In this document: in pieces, positions 14,018 to 20,153 of the stretch | How positions within the stretch are numbered: position 1 is the stretch's first letter | Layout of the letters: every line of letters starts with the position of its first letter | Assembly: GCA_905210995.1 (NCBI GenBank) | Contig: CAJLZE010000027.1 | Location: 1-28,298 of the forward strand | Source: an uncultured Anaerotruncus sp. | Lineage (GTDB): Bacteria > Bacillota > Clostridia > Oscillospirales > CAG-272 | Direction of reading: 5' to 3' | Length of the DNA stretch: 28,298 nucleotides | Translations under genes and position numbers: made by a program | The notes under the pieces: generated by a model | The model's database searches: none | Seen by the model: the letters and a program-made list of their open reading frames with translations, nothing else | What the model was told of the DNA's origin: nothing

Positions 14018-15679
14018 ATGATAGGATTTGACAAGGATTTTGAGAAGCAGTGCGGCGAATATTTGGAATATCTCTATTATCTTGCGGAAAAGCGATATAA
14101 CGATTGCCCGGACATTGATACCTTGGTGCAGGACACGCTTGCGGCTCTGATCGTAAAAATCAGTCTTGGCGAGAGTATAGAATACCCAAAAGGTTTTTTA
14201 TCGGCAGTTCTCAAAAACAAATACAATGTGTGGCTTCGCGAAAAGTACAAAGCGGAATATGTAGAATACTTTGACGGAGCGATCGGCGAAACATACAATG
14301 AAATCGAGGAAAAAGAAAAAGCCGAGCGCAAGACCGAAGAATACGAAGCGGTACGCCGCGAGATCGGACGCCTTATCGGTATTTATCGTGAAGTCACAGT
14401 GCGCCATTACGTTCACGGACAAACGGTAGAGCAGATCTCAAAAGAGCTTGGCATTCCGCGCGGAACGGTATTATCCCGCCTTTCCGCCGCAAGAGATCAG
14501 ATCAAAGAGGGACTTGAAAAAATGGAGAAGTATTCGCAGATCAGTTATGAACCCCAAACCGCCTCCATCAGTATATGGGGGAACAGAGGGCTTAACGGCG
14601 AACCGTTCTCTCTTATGCGTTCGGATATTGAAGCCAATATCTTGAATTTGGCGTATAAGAATCCCGTTTCGGTGCGTGGTATTGCCGATACGATGGGGAT
14701 GCCCGGTGCATATATTGAACCGATCATTGACTTTTTGGTCAAGGGAGAGCTGATGGGCAGAACTGCGGGAGGGCTTGTCTATACCCGCTGCTTTGTACAA
14801 AGATATGAGGATGCCTTTGGCGATATCCCTGCCCAAGAAAAGCTTGCCGATCAATACGCATCTCGTGTGTGGGAGATCGTTTGGAAACACATTGAGCCGC
14901 TGACAAAGCGTAATGATTTTGCGGAAATGTCCGACAAGCAAAAAGCAACCATGCTTTTGTTTGTTATGAACCAAATGTTAAGTGATGTTTTGTATAAAAG
15001 CCGCCCCGACTCAGGTCGTTTTCCCAAACAGCCCCCCGACCGTCCCGATGCAGGCAGATGGTTGGCAACAGTGACCGTATATGCGCACGGTCAAATGCGA
15101 AATAACCCATACGACGGTTCCGGTCCCGTATATGTCGGGTACGGCGCCGATAATGACGGCAAATTTGATTGCCAAATGTTCGATTGTCAATCGCTTTTCG
15201 GGGATGCACATTGGGCTTACAGTCAGTTTAAATACAAATGCTCATTGCAAAGCATTTTACGGTTCTACGCATCCTTGCTGCCGTGCAATGTCAAAACCGA
15301 CAATGAGCTTTTATACGAGCTGATCCCCGAATTTGAAAAACTTTGTATATTAAAACGCGGTGCGGACGGTGAGATCAAATTGGATGTTCCGGCGTTGCCG
15401 TTCAACGAAGTAACTGAATATTGGGATCCCGTTTGTGAAGCAATCGGGAAGGAGCTTTTCGATTTGCTGTCCGATGATCTGCGCAAGCTTTGGGTAAAGA
15501 CCAAGAACTGCGTTCCCAAGCATGTGGATGAAGCAAAATATTTCATTCACGCAGGCGCGATGGGGGCGTATGTAAAAGCGCAGCTTCTGGCAATCGTTCA
15601 TAAAGAGTTTTTGCCTTATCCGGTGACCGTCGGCAAAACGCCGCTGATCTACGTTGCTTACCGGAAGAGGAGCGTGTAA
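14018..15679 (+). CDS. ECF-like sigma factor fused to winged helix and large C-terminal domain
   Basis: A 553-residue predicted transcription factor. Residues about 10-80 match sigma-70 region 2 in layout (DIDTLVQDTLAALIVK, YPKGFLSAVLKNKYNVWLRE). A charged linker (about 92-112) leads to region 4, with the helix-turn-helix VEQISKELGIPRGTVLSRLS (about 137-156). Residues about 200-260 look like a winged helix (SVRGIADTMGMPGAYIEPI and DFLVKGELMGRTAGGLVYT). The remaining about 290 residues are soluble, rich in aromatic residues and Cys, and not recognised; they could sense a ligand or bind a partner. Typical ECF factors are about 180 residues, so this is a one-component fusion. AAAGGAGG sits 7 nt before ATG 14018. 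Codon use appears AT-richer than in the neighbours, suggesting transfer. No anti-sigma factor or target gene lies beside it. Confidence 0.85.
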   Translation: MIGFDKDFEKQCGEYLEYLYYLAEKRYNDCPDIDTLVQDTLAALIVKISLGESIEYPKGFLSAVLKNKYNVWLREKYKAEYVEYFDGAIGETYNEIEEKEKAERKTEEYEAVRREIGRLIGIYREVTVRHYVHGQTVEQISKELGIPRGTVLSRLSAARDQIKEGLEKMEKYSQISYEPQTASISIWGNRGLNGEPFSLMRSDIEANILNLAYKNPVSVRGIADTMGMPGAYIEPIIDFLVKGELMGRTAGGLVYTRCFVQRYEDAFGDIPAQEKLADQYASRVWEIVWKHIEPLTKRNDFAEMSDKQKATMLLFVMNQMLSDVLYKSRPDSGRFPKQPPDRPDAGRWLATVTVYAHGQMRNNPYDGSGPVYVGYGADNDGKFDCQMFDCQSLFGDAHWAYSQFKYKCSLQSILRFYASLLPCNVKTDNELLYELIPEFEKLCILKRGADGEIKLDVPALPFNEVTEYWDPVCEAIGKELFDLLSDDLRKLWVKTKNCVPKHVDEAKYFIHAGAMGAYVKAQLLAIVHKEFLPYPVTVGKTPLIYVAYRKRSV

Positions 15680-15839
15680 AGGAAACTCCGGTATTTCGCG
15701 ATCGTTAATGTTAATGCTGCCGCTCCGAGTATTCCGACTTTCTGAAATCAGGCTGCCATGCTGACCGATCCCACGCACCATAGCTCGTGCGGCATCTTTT
15801 TCATCCTTATCGTCATCGTCCCCGTGACCGCACGATTTT

Positions 15840-15897
15840 GAACCCCGGTTTGCGCGTTTGCTCGTGCAAACTCCGCAGTTTCTGCTTGCGCAAACCT
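15840..15897. repeat. Dispersed hairpin-rich repeat, right copy
   Basis: Counterpart of 13505-13565. It contains nested palindromic arms (gtttgcgc ... gcgcaaac and gtttgctcg / tgcaaac). The segment 15680-15840 between the sigma-fusion stop and this repeat shows no gene I can support. Confidence 0.5.
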
Positions 15898-15912
15898 AAT
15901 CAAGGACGCCTT

Positions 15913-15992
15913 CGGCATCCTTGATTGGGTACGAATTTGCTTATGTCATTACAAAAACAAAAGGACATCCTTGGCTGTCCTTTTGTTTTTGG
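15913..15992. repeat. About 80-bp direct repeat with terminator hairpin, right copy
   Basis: Partner of 13664-13743. It abuts the CCA end of tRNA-Trp and overlaps its terminator. Confidence 0.7.
15951..15990 (-). terminator. Terminator of tRNA-Trp
   Basis: Read on the minus strand, the tRNA CCA is followed at once by AAAAACAAAAGGACAGCC, then a complementary arm ending in TTTTGTTTTTG. The stem is long and A/U-rich at its base, with a U-rich tail. Confidence 0.8.
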
Positions 15993-16012
15993 CAGGGGCA
16001 GAAGGATTCGAA
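15986..16012. repeat. Right 27-bp direct repeat (tRNA-Trp 3' end)
   Basis: Identical to 13478-13504. It spans the T-loop, the 3' acceptor strand and the encoded CCA of the functional tRNA gene. Confidence 0.8.
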
Positions 16013-16065
16013 CCCACGACCAACGGTTTTGGAGACCGCGACTCTACCAGCTGAGCTATACCCCT
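15990..16065 (-). tRNA. tRNA-Trp (anticodon CCA), CCA end encoded
   Basis: The minus strand folds as a 73-nt cloverleaf plus encoded CCA. Acceptor AGGGGTA pairs with TGCCCCT (one G-U), D-stem GCTC/GAGT, anticodon stem GCGGT/ACCGT around loop CTCCAAA (anticodon CCA), T-loop TTCGAAT and discriminator G. The T-stem GTGGG/CCTTC has one U-U mismatch and one G-U pair, slightly weak. It is the presumed integration target of the islet to its left and is divergent from rpmG. Confidence 0.95.
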
Positions 16066-16076
16066 ATAACGCGACT

Positions 16077-16105
16077 ATTATATCACACCGCGGACGATAA
16101 ATCAA
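16077..16105 (-). promoter_or_regulatory. Sigma-A promoter of tRNA-Trp
   Basis: On the minus strand TTGATT (16105-16100), a 17-nt spacer and TATAAT (16082-16077). The start falls a few bases before the tRNA 5' end. Confidence 0.85.
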
Positions 16106-16166
16106 TAGGTTTTTTCAAAAAAATTAAGAAAATCCGTGCGGGGTCCCGAAAAAGGCCGAAAAACTC

Positions 16167-16195
16167 TTGACATCGGGACAATAGAATGTTATAAT
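16167..16195 (+). promoter_or_regulatory. Consensus sigma-A promoter of the rpmG-secE-nusG operon
   Basis: TTGACA (16167-16172), exactly 17 nt, TATAAT (16190-16195): a perfect consensus, expected to be very strong. The start is near 16202, giving a leader of about 140 nt. Confidence 0.92.
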
Positions 16196-16201
16196 ATTTC
16201 T

Positions 16202-16341
16202 ACCTCTGTCGGCAGAGCTTTTTTTGCGTGCCTTTTCGTGCCGCAAAAAGCCCTTTTGCGGGTGCCACATACCGTACCGCACGGAGGGAGGTACACCGAC
16301 CGCAAGGTCAAATAATCACAAAACAGGAGGTGCCGAAAAGC
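16202..16341 (+). promoter_or_regulatory. Structured rpmG leader with mutually exclusive hairpins
   Basis: Three segments compete. TTTTTGCG (16221-16228) pairs with CGCAAAAA (16242-16249), while CCGCAAAA (16241-16248) pairs with TTTTGCGG (16254-16261). The first segment also carries the T7 tail of a small hairpin (CTCTG-TCGG-CAGAG, 16204-16217) that could act as a weak terminator. Downstream are a GTACC/GGTAC pair and a GACC-GCAA-GGTC tetraloop hairpin. This looks like an attenuator or ribosomal-protein leader; I cannot assign it to a known class. Confidence 0.4.
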
Positions 16342-16503
16342 ATGGCCAATGAGCAAAGAGTCAAGGTTACTCTCGTTTGCACCGAGTGCAAGCAGAGAAA
16401 CTACGACACAAAGAAAAACAAAAAGAACACTCCGGACAGGCTTGAACTCAAGAAATACTGCAAGTTCTGCCGCAAGCACACTCTTCACAGAGAATCAAAG
16501 TAA
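16342..16503 (+). CDS. rpmG: 50S ribosomal protein L33
   Basis: A 53-residue bL33 of the zinc-binding (C+) form: the two CxxC pairs CTEC (residues 13-16) and CKFC (40-43) are intact. Length and the basic middle (YDTKKNKKNTPDRLELKKYC) match the family. It is a small component of the large subunit near the E site. GGAGGTG lies about 9 nt before ATG 16342, which is internal to a longer open frame whose upstream part is leader RNA. The first gene of the operon with secE and nusG, a classic order in Gram-positive bacteria. Confidence 0.97.
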   Translation: MANEQRVKVTLVCTECKQRNYDTKKNKKNTPDRLELKKYCKFCRKHTLHRESK

Positions 16504-16516
16504 GGGGGAGCAAAAA

Positions 16517-17011
16517 ATGACATCAGTCAGATTTTTCAAGAGTCTCGCTGCAATACTGGCGCTGGCGCTGATGCTTTCCATGCTCTCGATCAACATTTTT
16601 GCGACTGACGGTGCCGCGTCCGACGGTGCCGAGGGTTCTGCGGAGACCACTGCTGCCGCGTCCGACGAGACGACCGCAGCGCCTTCCGACGAGACCACCG
16701 CTGCCGATGACAGCGAAGACACCGAGAAGAAGAGTTTTCCGTGGGATGCCGTCGTATCCTTCGGTATCGTTATTCTCGCTGCCCTCGTGCTGCTTATTCT
16801 GTACTTTGTGAACCCCAAGTTCAAAAAGAAACTTCAGGATTTCAACCGCAGCATCAAGAGTGAGCTCAAAAAGGTCGTATGGTCGCCGAAGCGCGAGGTC
16901 AAGAAGAACACCGTTATCGTTCTTGTCTTTGTCGCCGCGTTCGCAATTCTGATCGGTCTGTTGGATTTTCTGTTCTCCAAGGGCATTATAGCTCTGGGCA
17001 AGCTCTTCTGA
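16517..17011 (+). CDS. secE: Preprotein translocase subunit SecE with exported-looking N-terminal extension
   Basis: The C-terminal 65 residues are SecE: the amphipathic helix FNRSIKSELKKVVWSPKREV (about 109-128) followed by a membrane helix (about 132-153). SecE clamps SecY in the SecYEG channel. Typical Gram-positive SecE is about 60-75 residues with one membrane helix; this one has 164. The extra part comprises a basic start and hydrophobic stretch resembling a signal peptide (about 5-29, ending NIFA), an Ala/Ser/Thr/Asp/Glu-rich linker with repeated SDETTAA (about 30-72), and an additional membrane helix (about 77-98). ATG 16517 has GGGGGAG directly upstream, so the extension is very likely translated. 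nusG follows after 7 nt. Confidence 0.95.
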   Translation: MTSVRFFKSLAAILALALMLSMLSINIFATDGAASDGAEGSAETTAAASDETTAAPSDETTAADDSEDTEKKSFPWDAVVSFGIVILAALVLLILYFVNPKFKKKLQDFNRSIKSELKKVVWSPKREVKKNTVIVLVFVAAFAILIGLLDFLFSKGIIALGKLF

Positions 17012-17018
17012 GCAGACG

Positions 17019-17558
17019 ATGAGCGACATAAACGAAATGAACGTCGGAGTGCGTTGGTATGTGGTGCATACGTATTCCGGTTACGAGAACAAGGTAATGA
17101 CCAACCTTGTCAAGATCGTTGAAAACCGCGGGCTCGGTCATCTTATATTCGACGTGAAGGTCCCCGTTGAGACCGTTGTCGAAAAGAAGGGCGACGCCGA
17201 AAAGGAAGTCGAAAGCAAGATCTTCCCCGGTTATGTTTTGGTCAAAATGATCATGACCGAAGAGAGCTGGCATGTTGTGAGAAACATCACGGGTGTTACG
17301 GGCTTTGTCGGTCCCGGTTCACGACCCACTCCGCTGCTTGATTCGGAGGTCGAGGCGCTCGGCATTGACGAAAAGAAAGTGAAATTCATGCTTTCCGTCG
17401 GTGACGAGGTAAAGATAGACGGCGGGCTGTTTGACGGCTACACCGGTACTGTCCAGTCGATCTCGGAGGATCAGAAAAAGGTCACCGTCCTTATCAAGAG
17501 AGGACGCCGCGATATTCCCGTCGAGTTTGACGCCGAAAACGTCTCCCCGGCAAAATGA
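17019..17558 (+). CDS. nusG: Transcription termination/antitermination factor NusG
   Basis: A 179-residue elongation factor. The NGN domain begins RWYVVHTYSGYENKV (about residues 12-26) and includes FPGYVLVKM. The C-terminal KOW domain has VGDEVKIDGGLFDGYTGTV (about 128-146). NusG binds the RNA polymerase clamp to control pausing and couples to ribosomes or Rho. Length is normal. The ribosome site before ATG 17019 is weak, so translation is probably coupled to secE, whose stop is 7 nt upstream. It is followed by an 83-nt gap with two hairpins, then rplK. Confidence 0.97.
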   Translation: MSDINEMNVGVRWYVVHTYSGYENKVMTNLVKIVENRGLGHLIFDVKVPVETVVEKKGDAEKEVESKIFPGYVLVKMIMTEESWHVVRNITGVTGFVGPGSRPTPLLDSEVEALGIDEKKVKFMLSVGDEVKIDGGLFDGYTGTVQSISEDQKKVTVLIKRGRRDIPVEFDAENVSPAK

Positions 17559-17641
17559 GAGCGACCCCAAGGGTCGCGTGGGAGGAAGAAAAATTTCACT
17601 GATTTCTTCCGCAACTAACCACATTTGGAGGTATTTTTAAA
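17559..17641 (+). promoter_or_regulatory. nusG-rplK spacer with two hairpins
   Basis: GCGACCC-CAA-GGGTCGC (17561-17577) and GGAAGAAA/TTTCTTCC (17584-17591 with 17603-17610) precede the rplK ribosome site. The L11-L1 mRNA leader is the known place for L1 autoregulation in many bacteria. Whether these stems mimic the 23S L1 site cannot be judged here. Confidence 0.35.
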
Positions 17642-18067
17642 ATGGCAAAGAAAGTTCTGGGCTATATAAAGCTTCAGCTTCCCGCCGGTAAGGCAACTCC
17701 TCAGCCGCCTGTCGGTCCCGCTCTGGGTCAGTACGGTGTTGCTATCCCGGTATTCACCAAAGAGTTCAACGAAAGAACCAAAAACGACATCGGTCTTATC
17801 ATCCCCGTTGTTATCACGGTGTATGCCGACCGTTCCTTCACCTTTATAACCAAGACCCCTCCCGCACCCGTGCTGATCCTCAAGGCAGCCGGAATCGAGA
17901 AGGGCTCTGCGACTCCCAACAAGACCAAGGTGGCAAAGCTCACCAAGGATCAGGTAAGAAAGATCGCCGAGACCAAAATGCCCGACCTCAACGCCGCTTC
18001 TGTTGAGACGGCAATGAGCATGATCGCCGGAACCGCCCGCTCCATGGGCATTACCGTCGAGGACTGA
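17642..18067 (+). CDS. rplK: 50S ribosomal protein L11
   Basis: A 141-residue uL11, normal length. The N-terminal domain carries LPAGKATPQPPVGPALGQYG (about residues 14-33), the proline-rich segment involved in factor binding. The C-terminal rRNA-binding domain ends MSMIAGTARSMGITVED. L11 forms the stalk base of the GTPase centre. GGAGGT sits about 10 nt before the ATG. rplA follows after 19 nt. Confidence 0.98.
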   Translation: MAKKVLGYIKLQLPAGKATPQPPVGPALGQYGVAIPVFTKEFNERTKNDIGLIIPVVITVYADRSFTFITKTPPAPVLILKAAGIEKGSATPNKTKVAKLTKDQVRKIAETKMPDLNAASVETAMSMIAGTARSMGITVED

Positions 18068-18086
18068 GACGAGGAGGTAAAGAGCA

Positions 18087-18782
18087 ATGGCTAAAAAAGG
18101 CAAGAAATATTCAGACAGCGTAAAGCTTTACGACAGGAGCCGTCAGTACGACTCCGCCGAGGCGATGGGCATACTCTGCAAGACCGCCAAGGCAAAATTC
18201 GATGAGACCGTCGAGATCCACGTCCGTCTGGGCGTTGACTCCCGTCATGCCGACCAGCAGGTCCGCGGCGCCGTGGTACTTCCCAACGGTACCGGTAAGA
18301 CCGTCCGCACCCTTGTTTTCACAAAGGGCGACAAGGTCCAGGCTGCTCTCGACGCCGGTGCCGATTACGTCGGCGATCAGGAGTACATCGACAAGATCAC
18401 AAAAGAAAACTGGTTCGACTTCGACGTCGTTATCGCCAGCCCCGATATGATGGGTATGATCGGCCGTCTCGGTAAGGTGCTCGGCCCCAAGGGACTTATG
18501 CCTTCTCCCAAGGCAGGCACCGTTACCCCCGACGTTGCCCGTGCGGTCAAGGAAGCCAAGGCAGGTAAGATCGAATACCGTCTTGACAAGACCAACATCA
18601 TCCACTGCCCGATCGGCAAGGTCTCCTTCGGTGAGGAGAAGCTCAGCGAGAACTTCAATACTCTCATGAGCGCCATCATCAAAGCGAAGCCCGCGTCCGC
18701 AAAGGGTCAGTACATCAAGAGCTGCGTTATCGCCTCTACGATGGGCCCCGGCATCAAGATCAACCAGGCAAAGCTTGGCTAA
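18087..18782 (+). CDS. rplA: 50S ribosomal protein L1
   Basis: A 231-residue uL1, normal length. Conserved parts include the LGVDSRHADQQVRGAVVLPN region (about 50-69), VLGPKGLMPSPKAGTV (about 131-146) and the C-terminal TMGPGIKI. L1 forms the mobile L1 stalk and in many bacteria represses its own operon by binding the leader. GAGGAGGT precedes ATG 18087. Usually rplJ-rplL come next; here the operon ends with a long hairpin and an unrelated gene follows. Confidence 0.98.
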   Translation: MAKKGKKYSDSVKLYDRSRQYDSAEAMGILCKTAKAKFDETVEIHVRLGVDSRHADQQVRGAVVLPNGTGKTVRTLVFTKGDKVQAALDAGADYVGDQEYIDKITKENWFDFDVVIASPDMMGMIGRLGKVLGPKGLMPSPKAGTVTPDVARAVKEAKAGKIEYRLDKTNIIHCPIGKVSFGEEKLSENFNTLMSAIIKAKPASAKGQYIKSCVIASTMGPGIKINQAKLG

Positions 18783-18791
18783 TTAAAAAAC

Positions 18792-18828
18792 ACACATCCG
18801 GGATCGCCTTTGGCGATCCCGGATGTGT
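18792..18828 (+). terminator. 17-bp perfect hairpin after rplA
   Basis: Arms 18792-18808 and 18812-18828 are perfectly complementary with a TTT loop. On the plus strand it is followed by ATTCAG rather than a U-run, while the opposite side carries A6, so as a simple terminator it is better oriented for the minus strand. It may stabilise the mRNA 3' end or terminate inefficiently. Confidence 0.6.
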
Positions 18829-18882
18829 ATTCAGTGCCGGCGATAAAAGATCACTACATAGTAATGTATATAAAAAGGTCTC

Positions 18883-19863
18883 ATGATAAGTTTCAGGTCC
18901 CCGGGGATCGGTGATATCCCCATGCTTGCGCGCGTTTTTTCATCATACCGCGGCGAGATCTGCGACATGACTCCCGCAAATGTGGTCATGTGGCGCGATT
19001 ATTACGGCAGTGAGCTTGCGCACGAGGAGTCGGAAGGCGGCGAGGTGCTTTATCTGCGCTATGCGGTCGATCCCGATATCGATCCCGATTCGTTCCCCGA
19101 TGCACGCGCACGCGCCTATTCACATGAATTTGCATATGCCTGCCCCAAGGTGTACTTTCCGGGCGACGAAAATGCCGCCGCCGACGGTATTCCGCACGCC
19201 GGGGAGGTGAAAAAAGCCGTTATGCGTCTGGTCGAGGGCGGCGCGCGGTTCTTCTGCTGCCTTTCGTGGGAGGAGCGGGCGCTCATTCTGTCGCTTTACC
19301 CCGAGGCGGAGGTGTGGCAGGACCGCGACTGGAACGACTATATCTACGACACGGAAAAGATGATCTCGCTCGGCGGAAAGCATCTTTCGGGTCAGCGCAA
19401 CCATATAAACAAGTTCAGGGCGACCTTTCCGGCATGGCACACCGAGGCGATATGCGAAGCGAACATCCCCGCGGCACGAAAGTTCATCGACGCATATTAT
19501 GCCGGACTTGCCGCCGAGGGAAAGACCGACGCGGTGTTCGATGCGGAGCGCCGTGCGATAGAGGAAGTGCTGTCACACTGGACGGAATACGGGCAGGAGG
19601 GCATACTTCTCTATGCTGGCGATGCCGTTGCCGCGTTCACCTTCGGCGAGGTCACGGCGGGCATGCTCGACATCCACATCGAAAAAGCCGACCGTGCATT
19701 TCCCGGTGCGTACCCTGCCGTGTTCCGCGAGTTCGCGGCGCACTTCGAGGGGCGTGCCGTGACCGTCAACCGCGAGGAGGATTGCGGCGAGCCGGGGCTG
19801 CGGCAGTCAAAGTTGTCCTATCATCCGATAAGGCTCGCGGAAAAGTACAATCTCGTCATATAG
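18883..19863 (+). CDS. DUF2156 domain-containing protein
   Basis: A 326-residue soluble protein of the DUF2156 group, related by fold to GNAT-like aminoacyl-lipid transferases (C-terminal part of MprF) and FemX-type enzymes. Characteristic phrases are YDTEKMISLGGKHLSGQRNH (about residues 153-172, followed by INKF) and the C-terminal VNREEDCGEPGLRQSKLSYH (about 295-314). There are no membrane helices, so it is the stand-alone form, whose substrate is unknown. ATG 18883 has AAAAAGG close upstream. It lies between the ribosomal operon hairpin and its own terminator, so it is probably monocistronic; I see no convincing promoter in the 54-nt gap. Confidence 0.92.
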   Translation: MISFRSPGIGDIPMLARVFSSYRGEICDMTPANVVMWRDYYGSELAHEESEGGEVLYLRYAVDPDIDPDSFPDARARAYSHEFAYACPKVYFPGDENAAADGIPHAGEVKKAVMRLVEGGARFFCCLSWEERALILSLYPEAEVWQDRDWNDYIYDTEKMISLGGKHLSGQRNHINKFRATFPAWHTEAICEANIPAARKFIDAYYAGLAAEGKTDAVFDAERRAIEEVLSHWTEYGQEGILLYAGDAVAAFTFGEVTAGMLDIHIEKADRAFPGAYPAVFREFAAHFEGRAVTVNREEDCGEPGLRQSKLSYHPIRLAEKYNLVI

Positions 19864-19880
19864 CCAAAAAACGGCAAAAC

Positions 19881-19907
19881 GGGCTGCCGCGCACTGCGCG
19901 GCAGCCC
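19881..19907 (+). terminator. Terminator after the DUF2156 gene
   Basis: A 12-bp GC-rich stem (19881-19892 with 19896-19907), a 3-nt loop and a U-rich tail (TGTGTGTCTAATT). Confidence 0.75.
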
Positions 19908-19922
19908 TGTGTGTCTAATTGC

Positions 19923-19980
19923 ACAGTTTTCATACCTGTCCGTGGGGCGAATATTGTTGTCTTTTTTTATTGAAAACTGT
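19923..19980. repeat. Inverted repeat upstream of the fumC promoter
   Basis: acagttttca (19923-19932) and tgaaaactgt (19971-19980) are perfect 10-bp inverted repeats. A third partial copy, acagtttta (19994-20002), overlaps the -35 of the fumC promoter. The layout suggests an operator set. Confidence 0.4.
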
Positions 19981-19990
19981 CGGAGCGGGA

Positions 19991-20019
19991 TTGACAGTTT
20001 TATAACAAAGTGATATAAT
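19991..20019 (+). promoter_or_regulatory. Consensus sigma-A promoter of fumC
   Basis: TTGACA (19991-19996), 17 nt, TATAAT (20014-20019). A second TATAAT-like box follows near 20034. The leader to ATG 20154 is about 125 nt, A-rich near its 3' end, with no recognised riboswitch. Confidence 0.88.
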
Positions 20020-20153
20020 TATCGTATAATGCGCGTAGAGTGCGATGAGGCGGCTTTCGAATCAAAAAGCAGGAAAAAACGCCATAAATCGCCGAATACC
20101 GCTTAAAATCAAGCATTTAAAAAAATATTTTTAATCAAGGAAGAGAGAGAAAA

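Larger units (their letters stand above)
13478..16012. mobile_element. Putative tRNA-Trp-anchored genomic islet
   Basis: About 2.5 kb bounded by the 27-bp tRNA-Trp 3'-end direct repeat. It contains one intact gene (sigma-factor fusion) on sequence that appears visibly AT-richer than the flanking genes, and a second pair of roughly 80-bp direct repeats (13664-13743, 15913-15992). No recombinase, replication or transfer gene is seen, so it would be a decayed, satellite or passively mobilised element. A simple duplication of the tRNA 3' flank is the main alternative. Confidence 0.5.

Noticed and set aside
14077..14974. Several antisense open frames inside the sigma-fusion gene
   Set aside because: They lie fully within a well-supported gene with a strong ribosome site and show no family resemblance.
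15680..15840. A degraded integrase or relaxase 3' to the sigma-fusion gene
   Set aside because: A minus-strand frame (with an acidic DDDDKDEKDAARAM stretch) is open but I see no recombinase or relaxase motif, so I do not call it.
13664..15992. A CRISPR array
   Set aside because: Only two widely separated copies of each repeat exist, with no regular spacers and no cas genes.
15925..16170. An 81-codon plus-strand open frame over tRNA-Trp
   Set aside because: It is the antisense of the tRNA gene and its terminator; the translated phrase is a well-known annotation artefact.
20026..20153. A riboswitch in the fumC leader
   Set aside because: The leader is long enough but A-rich, and I find no conserved riboswitch core or terminator/antiterminator pair.
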